In this document: piece after piece, positions 45,552 to 57,600 of the stretch
Position numbering within the stretch: position 1 is the first letter of the stretch
How the letters are laid out: each line of letters opens with the position of its first letter
From: Lachnoanaerobaculum gingivalis
GTDB lineage: Bacteria > Bacillota > Clostridia > Lachnospirales > Lachnospiraceae
DNA length: 64,000 bases
NCBI RefSeq assembly: GCF_003862475.1
Contig: NZ_RRCO01000001.1
Location: forward strand, 248,001 to 312,000
Direction: 5' to 3'
Notes under the pieces: generated by a model
What the model was told of the DNA's origin: nothing
What the model saw: the letters and a program-made list of their open reading frames with translations, nothing else
Database searches by the model: none
Position numbers and translations under genes: made by a program

Positions 45552-46754
45552 ATGTCCAGTAAAATGAAAACTATAGATGAATTGCAAGCAGAAATTGCCG
45601 GACTTAAGGCTATATTACAGGATAAAGACAAAGAGATTAAGACTTTAGAAAAAGTAAAAAGAAAATGACAAAGAGATTGAGACTTTAGAAAAAGTAAAAA
45701 AAGAAAAGAGAGAACAGATTGCTAAGTTAAATAAATTAAATAATTGGTATATGGAGCAATTGAAATTAAAAGCAAAAGAGAAATTTGGCAAATCAAGCGA
45801 AAAAGCTATTGATGGACAACTTTCTCTTTTTGATATCTTCAATGAGGCTGAAACATTTAGAGAGCTAATTCAAAGTGAGCCACCACAGGAGAGTATTATA
45901 CCTGAGCGTAAAAGAAGAAAAGCTAAAAAGGGAAGTAAGTTTAATGACATTCCTGCTGAGATAGTTGAATATAAATTAGATAATTGAGCAAGAGTTTAAA
46001 AGATTAGGCTTTGAGATATAAAGACAAAATTTATCTAATTGGATCATAAAATGAGCTAATCTTCTAAAGCCTATATATGAGCAAATAAAGCTTAGTCTAC
46101 TAAATGAGACACTACTCCACGCAGATAAAACCGTCCTGGAGGTATTACATGAACCCGGAAAGTAAGCAGGAAGCAAGTCATATGTATGTGTGTATAGAAC
46201 AAGCAAATACAATACACATCCTGCAGTATTGTATAAATATACACTTGGCCAAAGGGGAGACTTATCTAAGGAAACTATTCCGCTTGGAAGATAAGGCAGA
46301 TGAATCCGCTCTTACATTGGAAAAGCGACTGGAAATGAGAAAAATCAAGTCCAAACAAGTACTTGATGAGTTCTATAGTTGAATTTCACAAATATAATCA
46401 AAAATCCTTCCTAAGAGTTTAATTGGGAAGGCTATTACTTATGCAATAAATCAAAAAGAGTACTTAGAGAACTTTCTAAAGGATGCAAGAATACAATTAA
46501 GTAATAATCTTGCTGAACAAAGTGTGAGGCCATTTGTTATAGGTAGGTCTAATTGTCTATTTGCGAATACACCTAACGGAGCTAATGCATCTACATTGAT
46601 ATATAGTGTAATTCAAAGTGCAATACTTAATAACCTGATACCACAAAAATATCTTACATTTGTTTTTGATACCATACAGTCAGGTGAAGATGCTTCACTC
46701 TTATTACCTTGGTCAGATGATATTCCTGAGAGTTGTAAAAATAAAAAGTCGTAG
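45552..46754 (+). pseudogene. IS66 TnpC transposase remnant
   Basis: ATG at 45552 opens a leucine-zipper-like region (MSSKMKTIDELQAEIAGLKA), interrupted by a stop caused by a 40-bp tandem duplication. Later frames encode KLKAKEKFGKSSEKAIDGQL (IS66 zinc-finger/linker region), a middle piece with QASHMYVCI and QYCINIHLAKGETYLRKLF in new frames, and an end with SVRPFVIGRSN-like NCLFANTPNGANAS (from about 46524). At least four interruptions. The DDE core is not intact. Confidence 0.8.
45627..45706. repeat. 40-bp tandem duplication that frameshifts tnpC
   Basis: The unit starts GACAAAGAGATT at 45627 and again at 45667, with a few base differences. As 40 is not a multiple of 3, the duplication moves tnpC out of frame. 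Confidence 0.8.
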
Positions 46755-46790
46755 GATTAGAATGATAAGTTCTAGTTCTATGACTTTTTT
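46743..46790 (+). terminator. Terminator at the end of the IS66 remnant
   Basis: AAAAAGTCGTAG and CTATGACTTTTT arms with an inner TTAGAA/TTCTAG pair, just at the end of the tnpC frame. Works in both directions, so it can also protect the RAMP 3' end. Confidence 0.75.
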
Positions 46791-46958
46791 GCTCTATGCG
46801 TACTTATAATGTAAAGCTATAAAAAGCTACTGTCAGTATGCTTTCCATGACTATAATACAAGATTCTTTTGCCAAGTGGTTTTATTTTTTCCACACTTTT
46901 TTTACCTCGTTAAAATTATTGTAGATATATGCAATTGTCCATCCTATTTAATCCATCC

Positions 46959-47855
46959 CTACTTTCTAAATCTTTTTACTTCTACTAAACCGTATGGCAA
47001 CATAGATTCTTCATCAATGTAAAAGCCGTTTTTAACTTTTTGATTTTCATCCACTTTATTTGTTAGGCTCCCTAAAATCCCTTTATAGCCTCCTAAAAAA
47101 AGTATTTTTTTCCCATCTTTAATCAACGAATCAATATTATGCTCTATACACTTAAGCAAATTTATACAGTCTTCTTCTTTTTCCTCAGCTTTTTCCAGTT
47201 TTCCATCTTTTATCCACGAATTAATATTTTTTATCCTTTGTTTAATTTCATCAATATAATTATCCAGTTTTCTTTTAGTTATGGAATAGTTTTCCTCCAG
47301 CTTATTATCTAATAATTCTTCTGATATATCTGCTTTAAGTAAAATTTCGCCTTCAAATTTTTTCCTTATTCCTATCATTTCTATTGCTACACCCGAGAAA
47401 AACGGCTCAAACTTAGGAGTTTTATATGTCAAATTTTGTTTTTCATTAGGCTGAGCTTGTCCCTTATCATTTTCTCCTTCGGCTTCTTGATATAAATATT
47501 GAAACTTATATAAATTTTTTAATTCCACATCTTCTTTGCCGATATTTATATCTTTAAATAAGATTTTACTCCTAAATATATCTTCATTTTCGCCTCTTTT
47601 GCCGACTAATAATGCTCCTTTTAGTGAAGATGCAGGAATATGGTACTCCTTTGCATAGGAAAAACTTTTTTCTGATAATAAGTCTCTATCTTCATAGCTA
47701 TAAAGAGGATAGATAATATTAATATTATCCGATTTTTCTACTTTTAGATTCTTGGTGTTCTTATCAATTCCTTTAAAGTCAACACCTTTATACAGAGCCT
47801 TTTGCATTCTTGGTGACAAGATTACAGGAGAGATAGTTGTAAATTCAAGTTTCAT
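46959..47855 (-). CDS. Csm5-like RAMP (Cas7 family) subunit
   Basis: 298 residues, start at ATG 47855, which overlaps the upstream stop as TGATG, with GGAGGTG before it. RAMP features: TTISPVILSPRM (about 7-17), the glycine/serine loop YHIPASSLKGALL (71-83), and the C-terminal glycine-rich loop FLGGYKGILGS (about 251-261). The order and the late glycine loop are like Csm5, which caps the 3' end of the guide in type III-A complexes. Residues 175-235 contain a charged coiled-coil-like insertion. Similarity is at motif level; a more general Cas7 is possible. Confidence 0.72.
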   Translation of the reverse strand: MKLEFTTISPVILSPRMQKALYKGVDFKGIDKNTKNLKVEKSDNINIIYPLYSYEDRDLLSEKSFSYAKEYHIPASSLKGALLVGKRGENEDIFRSKILFKDINIGKEDVELKNLYKFQYLYQEAEGENDKGQAQPNEKQNLTYKTPKFEPFFSGVAIEMIGIRKKFEGEILLKADISEELLDNKLEENYSITKRKLDNYIDEIKQRIKNINSWIKDGKLEKAEEKEEDCINLLKCIEHNIDSLIKDGKKILFLGGYKGILGSLTNKVDENQKVKNGFYIDEESMLPYGLVEVKRFRK

Positions 47856-49084
47856 CAATTCACCTCCAATTTCACAAGATAAGAGTTACCGAAAATAATT
47901 GCATTTTTCTTATACATAGGGTTGTATCTACTGTTATCAATACTTTTTCCCACCTCATATAAATCTGTTTTATCTTGTTTTAGTTTGATAACACTTCCTG
48001 TGGTTATGAAACTTATTACCTTAGGTATTTCATATTCAATCTCAAAAGGTTTCCTGTCAGATGTATATATATCCAATACAGACATTTGTGCATCAATCTT
48101 ATCAAAATTCGGTAATAACATTCCTATATTGAGATATCTGTCATCAGCAAATACCTGTCGCAAACCTTCAGCTTCTTTTGACTTTTCAATGCTGTAAATT
48201 CTATATTCATTGTAGCCTGAGCTTGCTTTCCCACCCAGAAAACATGGAATTCCATACTCAAATATATCCTTTCCTTTCTTAGCAGAATCAAGTCTTTCGT
48301 TCATAGCTTCCAATGCACTTGAGATACAAGTTCCTTCCCTAACTTCTACAAAAAAACTGAACTGTCTTTGAATATCCCCTTTTTGATTCTCAAAGGAAAG
48401 AATAGGTAGTGAATACGCCACATTCGGTATTCCCGGAAGTTGCTTAATCTGATTCTCCAATCGAAACTTTTGGATAAAAGTCCGGTTTTTCTTTATATAA
48501 TTGAACTTTAATAAATCATCAACTCTGATTTTATCTTTGCTTTCTCCAAGTTTTAACAGCGCCTTTAACTGATTTTGTTCAATAAAGTCCATTCTTTTAA
48601 CAGTTTCATATATGTTTTTCGAAGATAAACTGTTTATAAGTTTAGAGTTACTGCTAAAGTCCGCTTTTATTTTTTCCAATTGTGATTTGCAACTCTGTAT
48701 TTCTTTATATAATTCATCCTTATGCACTTTATTTAACTTTTTTGCTTTATTTTTTTCTCTTAATTTCTGTACAACCTCTTCACTTTCCCCCCTCAATTTC
48801 ATTTGCATTTCTTCAAGCTTTTTAATCTCTTCCTGATTTTTGTTCAATCTGCCCTGCATCTTTTGCATAATAAACTCTTTAGGTATGGGATAATATCCGC
48901 TTGGAAGCAAATTTGATATCATACATTTTTGCTCTTGCTGTCTTACACCTCGCACAAAGGAACTTATATCCTCTTCACAACAATACTTTTTGGAATTGTT
49001 AATTAGGAAACCGAAAAGCCTTTGAGAATCGGGCAAAGTGGTCATCTCACCTATTTTATTAAGTTTTACTTCATACCTTATCAT
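47855..49084 (-). CDS. Csm4-like RAMP (Cas5 family) subunit with coiled-coil insert
   Basis: 409 residues from ATG 49084 (GAGGGGAAATGTG upstream). It starts MIRYEVKLNKIGEMTTLPDS and has the Cas5/Csm4-type turn TLPDSQRLFGFLINN (16-30), the SNLLPSGYYPIPKEF block (57-71), and the glycine-rich CFLGGKASSGYNEYRI (about 290-305). Csm4 caps the 5' handle of the guide and contacts Cas10. Unusual: residues about 75-145 are a long Lys/Glu-rich coiled-coil insert directly after the PIPKEF block. It overlaps the Csm3-like gene by 14 bases and the Csm5-like gene by 1. Confidence 0.75.
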   Translation of the reverse strand: MIRYEVKLNKIGEMTTLPDSQRLFGFLINNSKKYCCEEDISSFVRGVRQQEQKCMISNLLPSGYYPIPKEFIMQKMQGRLNKNQEEIKKLEEMQMKLRGESEEVVQKLREKNKAKKLNKVHKDELYKEIQSCKSQLEKIKADFSSNSKLINSLSSKNIYETVKRMDFIEQNQLKALLKLGESKDKIRVDDLLKFNYIKKNRTFIQKFRLENQIKQLPGIPNVAYSLPILSFENQKGDIQRQFSFFVEVREGTCISSALEAMNERLDSAKKGKDIFEYGIPCFLGGKASSGYNEYRIYSIEKSKEAEGLRQVFADDRYLNIGMLLPNFDKIDAQMSVLDIYTSDRKPFEIEYEIPKVISFITTGSVIKLKQDKTDLYEVGKSIDNSRYNPMYKKNAIIFGNSYLVKLEVN

Positions 49085-49817
49085 CACATTTCCCCTCTTT
49101 TTGGTCATTGTCAAAAGCTACCCTTATCTGTCCATATCCTCTTGACTTGGAGTTACCTATTCCATAAATTCCCTCATTAAACATTCTCAATGCATCTTTA
49201 AGCTCTTTTTCTATATGAACTTCTATTTTCTTAATCTCATCTTCATTTGTTATACAAAAGGGATTATAGAATCTGATAATACCTTCAAATTCCACACCCG
49301 GTTTTATAACTTTATAAGTCCTTGGATTACTAATTATGTTTCCATTTACCTCTTCTATACAGGTTTTTGTATCTATCAAAAAATAATCATCAATCTTCTT
49401 ATCTTTAGATTCTATAACACGAAAATCTGAGCAGAATATCCTTGGTAAGCCGTTAACCCCTTCAATTCCGAAGATATACTCTGCCTTTAGCTCATTGCTA
49501 CCAAGTTTTTTCTCAAGATTTAAAATCATTTTTTTGATTTTCTCCGTCTTAACAATATCTTCGCTCTTATAGTTTTCTAATATTTTCTCTATGAGCCGTT
49601 TTACATATTTTTTGGTTTCTTCCATATTTCCTTCTTTTTTTTCCAGTTCTCTTACTATATTTCGTAAGGCACCCTTGAAGGCTGAACCGTGTATAATAGG
49701 TCTTCCGTTTTCATCTATAGTAGTAGACTGATCTACTCCACCGACAGAAAAGCTTTCAGTTTGGTTGCCAATTAAACAACAAGATTCAGTAGTTAATTTT
49801 ATCTTTATTTCTAACAT
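49071..49817 (-). CDS. Csm3-like RAMP (Cas7) backbone subunit
   Basis: 248 residues; I place the start at 49817 (MLEIKIKLTTES) with AGAGGAG 5 bases upstream. RAMP features are clear: GGVDQSTTIDENGRPIIHGS (26-45), the GSAFKGALR loop (44-52), and the C-terminal glycine loop GIYGIGNSKSRGYGQ (216-230). The Asp at about 29 matches the catalytic Asp that cuts target RNA in Csm3. A single Csm3-like gene would make the backbone filament. The neighbouring Cas10-like gene is 92 bases upstream. Confidence 0.8.
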   Translation of the reverse strand: MLEIKIKLTTESCCLIGNQTESFSVGGVDQSTTIDENGRPIIHGSAFKGALRNIVRELEKKEGNMEETKKYVKRLIEKILENYKSEDIVKTEKIKKMILNLEKKLGSNELKAEYIFGIEGVNGLPRIFCSDFRVIESKDKKIDDYFLIDTKTCIEEVNGNIISNPRTYKVIKPGVEFEGIIRFYNPFCITNEDEIKKIEVHIEKELKDALRMFNEGIYGIGNSKSRGYGQIRVAFDNDQKEGKCDDKV

Positions 49818-49909
49818 AATTACTCCTCTTATATTAGCTTGCTTTACATAAAACAATACCACAAACTACTTTTTCTGATATTTTAAATATTTTTACCATT
49901 TTATTTTCC

Positions 49910-51880
<1,971 letters not shown>

Positions 51881-52795
51881 CTATTCCTCCTGTATATCAT
51901 TATTAAACATATCTACATAAGCCTTATGTGGGAAAAACATAGGATTATTTATCATCATTAATATTTGGTTGAATTGAAAAATAAATGAAAGTAGCGTATA
52001 CTTCTTTGTTTTATGACCCACCTTATAATCACCTATTTTTCTTTCTTTTAATTTTTCAAAATTTTTACCATTTGTTTCTAAACTATCGTCCTTATCTGCT
52101 TGATTATATTTTTGTAGTACTGTAAATAAATCATTATCTGCAAAAGTGATTTTCAGATTCCCGCCGTATGACGTTTCTTCAGAAGCATCTTTATTTTGTT
52201 TTTCATTCGATTTACTATTTTGATGTGCTTCAATAACAATATCAAATTTATTTCGCCCTTTAGAATCATCCGTATTTGTTTCATCAACAGGTATATGACA
52301 TAATATCTTAATAGGTCTTGTCGCTGTTTGAATAGCATTATTTTTACTACCGTCTTCTTTTAGTTTCCCTATATGAATATATGTAGCCAATCTAACGATT
52401 GAATCATTTGAAGTTTTTAGAACATCAATAGAATCTGCCCATTCTTCCAGATCTTCAGGATTTAAATTTCTACTTTTACATTGTACTACTGCTGCCACTG
52501 CTTCTACAGGTATGAACTTTATTAGCCCGTAATTAAATATATATGGTGTGTATTGCTCATCATATATAGCTATATCTACTTCCTTCGAAACATTTTGATT
52601 TGAATCTATTATGAACACCGAGCGGGCAATATTGAATTTTTTAGGAACTATCCTTCCGAAAAAATTTACCCAAATTTCTTCACGATATGAACCGGCAGTT
52701 AATTGATGATTGGTCACATCATAATTTAATTGAGTTACCAACTCTCTTTCCATTTTTAAATAATTTTCCTTAATATCCCTAATAATGTTACTCAT
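51881..52795 (-). CDS. PD-(D/E)XK-like nuclease (DUF6602-like) associated with Cas10
   Basis: 304 residues. The first 110 residues follow the pattern of the DUF6602-like nuclease-fold family: YREEIWVNFFGRIVPKKFNI (Glu40), FIIDSN, then EVDIAIYDEQYTP (Asp74) and IPVEAVAAVVQCKSR (Gln105, Lys107), giving E...D...QxK, an acceptable PD-(D/E)XK arrangement with Gln as in Mrr-type sites. The C-terminal region (about 220-304) is helical and has no CARF or SAVED motif that I can see. It is first in the five-gene unit. It may be the effector of the system. Family naming is from memory. Confidence 0.68.
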   Translation of the reverse strand: MSNIIRDIKENYLKMERELVTQLNYDVTNHQLTAGSYREEIWVNFFGRIVPKKFNIARSVFIIDSNQNVSKEVDIAIYDEQYTPYIFNYGLIKFIPVEAVAAVVQCKSRNLNPEDLEEWADSIDVLKTSNDSIVRLATYIHIGKLKEDGSKNNAIQTATRPIKILCHIPVDETNTDDSKGRNKFDIVIEAHQNSKSNEKQNKDASEETSYGGNLKITFADNDLFTVLQKYNQADKDDSLETNGKNFEKLKERKIGDYKVGHKTKKYTLLSFIFQFNQILMMINNPMFFPHKAYVDMFNNDIQEE

Positions 52796-52838
52796 ATCCT
52801 TACACCTCTCTGTAAAAAAATTAAAACTTTGATTCCAA

Positions 52839-52866
52839 AATTTATCTATTTCTATAGCTCTCTCAA
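52839..52866 (-). promoter_or_regulatory. Possible promoter of the RAMP module
   Basis: On the minus strand TTGAGA (52861-52866) and TAAATT (52839-52844) lie 16 bases apart, 44 bases before the nuclease start. The rest of the 240-base gap (52796-53039) is AT-rich with no other signal seen. Confidence 0.35.
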
Positions 52867-53039
52867 TGTTTTATATCTTTCGTTAATAAATATTACATAT
52901 TAAAAATTTGCAATACATTGCGATTATATATTCTTTTTAAGATTATACAGACAGAACATTTTTAATTTCAGCATTTTACATTCACATATAATCTGTATTT
53001 ATTTTTAAAAATATATGTACTACCCTACTCATAGTCTTT

Positions 53040-54446
53040 TTAGCAATAATTTTTCTTTCCATTAATTTTTTTGATAATAGCATCGTACCGTTTTTTCTGT
53101 ACGCTCCTACCTATCGGTAAAGACAGCATAACACCAACAATACTAACAATCCACATATATTTCCAGCTTATGAACATTCCAAAAAAGGCAATCAGTATTA
53201 TAATACTTAGCCAATATATAAGTTGAAACTTTCCATTTTCTTTATTTAATTCACTCAATACATCAACACCATCAGATGGATGGGGAGCGTTTTCTATAAA
53301 TTCCGCAGCTCCTGTTGTTCCAATACAGGAACGAAAATCTGTACTGCAATTTTTTGCCGCTATACTATAACCTCTATTATTCAGCACTTCCTGTACGGCA
53401 AAACGAATACCCTGCACAGAATAATTATTAAGCATAACACCTGCTCCTATTTCTGCAGTTCTTCTTGCCACAGCCCTTTGTTCGCTTGTCTGTGGATAAA
53501 GAACCAGCGGAGTAGCCATATACAGACTCTCAGAAACACTGTTCATACCGCAGTGAGTGATAAATACATCTGCCTTTGAAAGAATACCGAGCTGGTCAAC
53601 ATATGGGTATACTTTAACATTTTCAGGCAGTATTCCCAATGACTCTCGATCCATAACATTACCACATGATATGACTATGTCTATATCCTGACCTTTTAGA
53701 GCCTCAATACATCTACTATAAAAATCCGGTCTGTTATTGATAACTGTTCCCAGAGAAATGTAAACAAGTGGTCTTGGCTTTTCCTTCTCAGGCTCATCTT
53801 TTGAAAAAACTGACGGACCAACAAAAGCATAATGCTTGGAGAAGCTCTCTGCATAAGGTTGGAAATGTCTTGAAGTATAAACAATTGAATCTGTATTATT
53901 ATCACTTTTAACCAAAGATAAAGCACTTTGTACATTATATCCATAAGGCTTGAGTTTACTTAGTTCTTTAGATATTTTAGGCAGTCCAAAAATCATATCC
54001 ACCAGTTCTTTTAGCGAATTTTTCATATACTGCGAAGACATTTGATTAAAAGCAAATGTACTTGTGGATACAACCATAGGCACACTATACTTCCATGCAT
54101 TAAGTTTTCCCCAAAAGCAGATAGAGTCCGTATATATAACCTCAGGCTTAAATGACAAAAATTCATTATGCAAAAACTCATCCATTGCAAGCGTAGTACG
54201 AATACCCTGTATTGTCATTTCAGTGATAGAGACATTTTTAAGCTCTACCTCTTCTCTTTTTGTAAGCTTTGCAAGATAAGAATCACAGGATATAAACTCG
54301 GCTCCTGTTGCCTCTATCTTACTTTTAAATTCATTAAATGAATAAAACCTGACTGTATTTCCTCGATTAACAAGCTTTGCTGCAACAGGAAGCATCGGAT
54401 TTGTGTGACCATGTGCAGGAATACAGAAAAAAGCTATTCTTTTCAA
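53040..54446 (-). CDS. MGT-type glycosyltransferase with C-terminal membrane hairpin
   Basis: 468 residues from a TTG start at 54446 (AAGGAAGGTGATG upstream). It begins MKRIAFFCIPAHGHTNPMLP, a GT-B (GT1, macrolide glycosyltransferase-like) start; the sugar-nucleotide region has VYISLGTVINNRPDFY (about 225-240) and ITHCGMNSVSESLYMATPL (about 292-310). The C-terminal 70 residues contain two hydrophobic segments (about 408-422 and 427-443), so the enzyme may be attached to the membrane, which is unusual for this family. It lies between the RAMP module and the array with no functional link visible. Confidence 0.82.
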   Translation of the reverse strand: MKRIAFFCIPAHGHTNPMLPVAAKLVNRGNTVRFYSFNEFKSKIEATGAEFISCDSYLAKLTKREEVELKNVSITEMTIQGIRTTLAMDEFLHNEFLSFKPEVIYTDSICFWGKLNAWKYSVPMVVSTSTFAFNQMSSQYMKNSLKELVDMIFGLPKISKELSKLKPYGYNVQSALSLVKSDNNTDSIVYTSRHFQPYAESFSKHYAFVGPSVFSKDEPEKEKPRPLVYISLGTVINNRPDFYSRCIEALKGQDIDIVISCGNVMDRESLGILPENVKVYPYVDQLGILSKADVFITHCGMNSVSESLYMATPLVLYPQTSEQRAVARRTAEIGAGVMLNNYSVQGIRFAVQEVLNNRGYSIAAKNCSTDFRSCIGTTGAAEFIENAPHPSDGVDVLSELNKENGKFQLIYWLSIIILIAFFGMFISWKYMWIVSIVGVMLSLPIGRSVQKKRYDAIIKKINGKKNYC

Positions 54447-54474
54447 TCAACATCACCTTCCTTTTCATAATAAT

Positions 54475-54582
54475 TTATACATCTATCTTCCACATATAAT
54501 ACATACTTCTACAAGATTCCGGTTCTAAATCAGGAAAATCTTTTACTAAGACTCCCAAGATTACATTCCCTTCTAAAATCAC
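54475..54582 (-). CDS. Short 35-residue open frame before the glycosyltransferase
   Basis: GTG at 54582 follows AAAGGAGATTATAA, a strong ribosome binding site, and encodes a peptide starting VILEGNVILGVLVKDFPDLE and ending in WKIDV. It ends 28 bases before the glycosyltransferase start. It may be a leader peptide or the remains of a longer gene. No family recognised. Confidence 0.4.
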   Translation of the reverse strand: MILEGNVILGVLVKDFPDLEPESCRSMYYMWKIDV

Positions 54583-54689
54583 TTATAATCTCCTTTCAAA
54601 ATATTTTTATAGATATTTAAAACTATTAATAATTTTATATTTCATAGCACCATTAACAGACATCTATAAACTTGCTACATATCATTGTA

Positions 54690-57600
54690 CTTTACATTCC
54701 ATTCTGGATATATTCCAATGTTTAACAGGGTAAAGGCGATACAGTCCAACTTAACTTTACATTCCATTCTGGATATATTCCAATTTGAATACGCTACAGC
54801 AATATCTTACTAACCTTGTCTTTACATTCCATTCTGGATATATTCCAATTTTAAAGCAAGTACTTTTTCATAAAATCCTCCTTTCTTTACATTCCATTCT
54901 GGATATATTCCAATGCATTGGCTCAAAATCTTGATAACTATGATAGAATGACTTTACATTCCATTCTGGATATATTCCAATTGTTAAAATCAAATTCAAA
55001 ATTACTTTTAGAAAGTTCTTTACATTCCATTCTGGATATATTCCAATGAAAGTGCCTCTATGCCACTAACAGCAGAAGACGAATCTTTACATTCCATTCT
55101 GGATATATTCCAATGACTTAACCTTTATCGCTCCCAGTTCAAGAAACTCCCTTTACATTCCATTCTGGATATATTCCAATATTAAAGACCAGTATTTTCA
55201 ATCACTTGGACGCAACTTTACATTCCATTCTGGATATATTCCAATTGTCATCAATGATAATTTCAAAGTCGGACGGGGGTCTTTACATTCCATTCTGGAT
55301 ATATTCCAATTAGCTTAGGCACAATCAATCAAAATGGCAGTACAACTTTACATTCCATTCTGGATATATTCCAATGTTAAGTTCTACATAGCTATCATAG
55401 TTAGCGTACTGCTTTACATTCCATTCTGGATATATTCCAATAAGATATCCGTGTTCGCCGGCAAGCATGTTTGGAACCTTTACATTCCATTCTGGATATA
55501 TTCCAATGTAGGTGCAATAGGAGGATTTGTAGCAATGGCATTCTTTACATTCCATTCTGGATATATTCCAATGCAAAAACTCAAAAGGAAAAAGGGGAAG
55601 AAACTTATACTTTACATTCCATTCTGGATATATTCCAATTGATACCAAAACGACAGGTTGGTATTGTCCTACTTGCCTTTACATTCCATTCTGGATATAT
55701 TCCAATAGAAGTAGCCTTTTTATAAAATTCAATGTTGATATTCTTTACATTCCATTCTGGATATATTCCAATGCGGCTATCTAGTGAGAATTTTTCATAG
55801 ATTTCTTCCTTTACATTCCATTCTGGATATATTCCAATGGTAATACTTCTGCTGATAACAGCTTTAATCGTAACTTTACATTCCATTCTGGATATATTCC
55901 AATCGGCATCCCAATCCGAACAATACAAGACTGGGAATACTTTACATTCCATTCTGGATATATTCCAATAAGTGTTGCCAAGGCTGCAAGTGATATCAAC
56001 GATACTTTACATTCCATTCTGGATATATTCCAATGCAAAGTTTGCTTCAGAAACTTGATTCGGAGTCATCCTTTACATTCCATTCTGGTTATATTCCAAT
56101 TCATCTTCATGATAAGCTACTATTTCTTTACTATCTTTACATTCCATTCTGGTTATATTCTAATTTTCCAAATATTCCGGTTATCATATTCCATGCCTCT
56201 CTTTACATTCCATTCTGGTTATATTCTAATTATACTTGCAAATGCTTTATTTACAATATTTCTAACTTTACATTCCATTCTGGTTATATTCTAATATGGA
56301 TAAATACAGATGGCAGATGGTTTGTAGTTGACTTTACATTCCATTCTGGTTATATTCTAATTCAGTGAAACTGAAATAAAGAGATTATGGGAACTACTTT
56401 ACATTCCATTCTGGTTATATTCTAATGTTTTTAGGCAAGAAGATGTGCTGCATATAAAAAACCTTTACATTCCATTCTGGTTATATTCTAATAGCTCAAG
56501 ATTAAAGATTGCAGCAGAAAAGGCCAACTTTACATTCCATTCTGGTTATATTCTAATGCGTTTGTCCCGTATATCTGGGATTTGGGTAACAGACTTTACA
56601 TTCCATTCTGGTTATATTCTAATAATTTCCCGGCTATAAGCTAAAATTGCCGATACAATCTTTACATTCCATTCTGGTTATATTCTAATGCTTTTACAGA
56701 TGTAAATCTGGGAACAATCAATCAGAACTTTACATTCCATTCTGGTTATATTCTAATTGGTAATAACTTTTTTGCAACAGGTAGATCATCAAGCTTTACA
56801 TTCCATTCTGGTTATATTCTAATTACAAGTGCCATGGGTGATGATTTAAACATAGATATCTTTACATTCCATTCTGGTTATATTCTAATTACACCTCCGA
56901 TAGCATTTATAGCATTAACTATTACCTTTACATTCCATTCTGGTTATATTCTAATAATCATGAAGCATATGATAGATAAGGATAAAGTAACTTTACATTC
57001 CATTCTGGTTATATTCTAATGAGTAAAAAAAGGAATAATTTACGGAATGATTTTCTTTACATTCCATTCTGGTTATATTCTAATCTTTCATTTTTGTTCC
57101 CCTTTGTTTTTTATTTATATCCTTTACATTCCATTCTGGTTATATTCTAATTGCAGCGCAAAATACTATTACGTCTAATAATCTAACCTTTACATTCCAT
57201 TCTGGTTATATTCTAATTCGGACATGTTCAGTCGGGAATGTTGTCCGATTTATCTTTACATTCCATTCTGGTTATATTCTAATTGGAAAGCCATCAACGA
57301 TGAAATTATCTTGTTCATCCTTTACATTCCATTCTGGTTATATTCTAATACCAAAGATATACAAGCCAATTACATTATCATGACCTTTACATTCCATTCT
57401 GGTTATATTCTAATTATTCCGACTTATTCCAATGTTAGAGCCTCTGTCCACTTTACATTCCATTCTGGTTATATTCTAATTTGAAGACTGGGCTTTTCTT
57501 GATGATATAAGAGCATCTTTACATTCCATTCTGGTTATATTCTAATATTCTTAACTTTTAAACTCAACTTAGAAGGCGTGATCTTTACATTCCATTCTGG

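Larger units (their letters stand above)
44881..46800 (+). mobile_element. Decayed IS66-family element
   Basis: A left end GTAAGCGTC typical of IS66 stands at 44881, followed by the tnpA-tnpB-tnpC order. tnpA is intact, while tnpB and tnpC are broken by stops, indels and a 40-bp tandem duplication. The right end is near 46800 after a terminator; I cannot fix it, because the expected inverted GTAAGC end is degenerate. The element separates the decayed zinc-ribbon gene from the RAMP module. Confidence 0.75.

Noticed and set aside
45257-46754. Active IS66 transposase
   Set aside because: tnpB and tnpC are interrupted by stops, a 40-bp tandem duplication and frame changes.
46755-46958. Possible Csm2/Cmr5 small subunit gene near the RAMP 3' end
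   Set aside because: No frame of about 100 codons with helical content exists between the IS66 terminator and the Csm5-like gene, nor in the 92-base gap before the Csm3-like gene.
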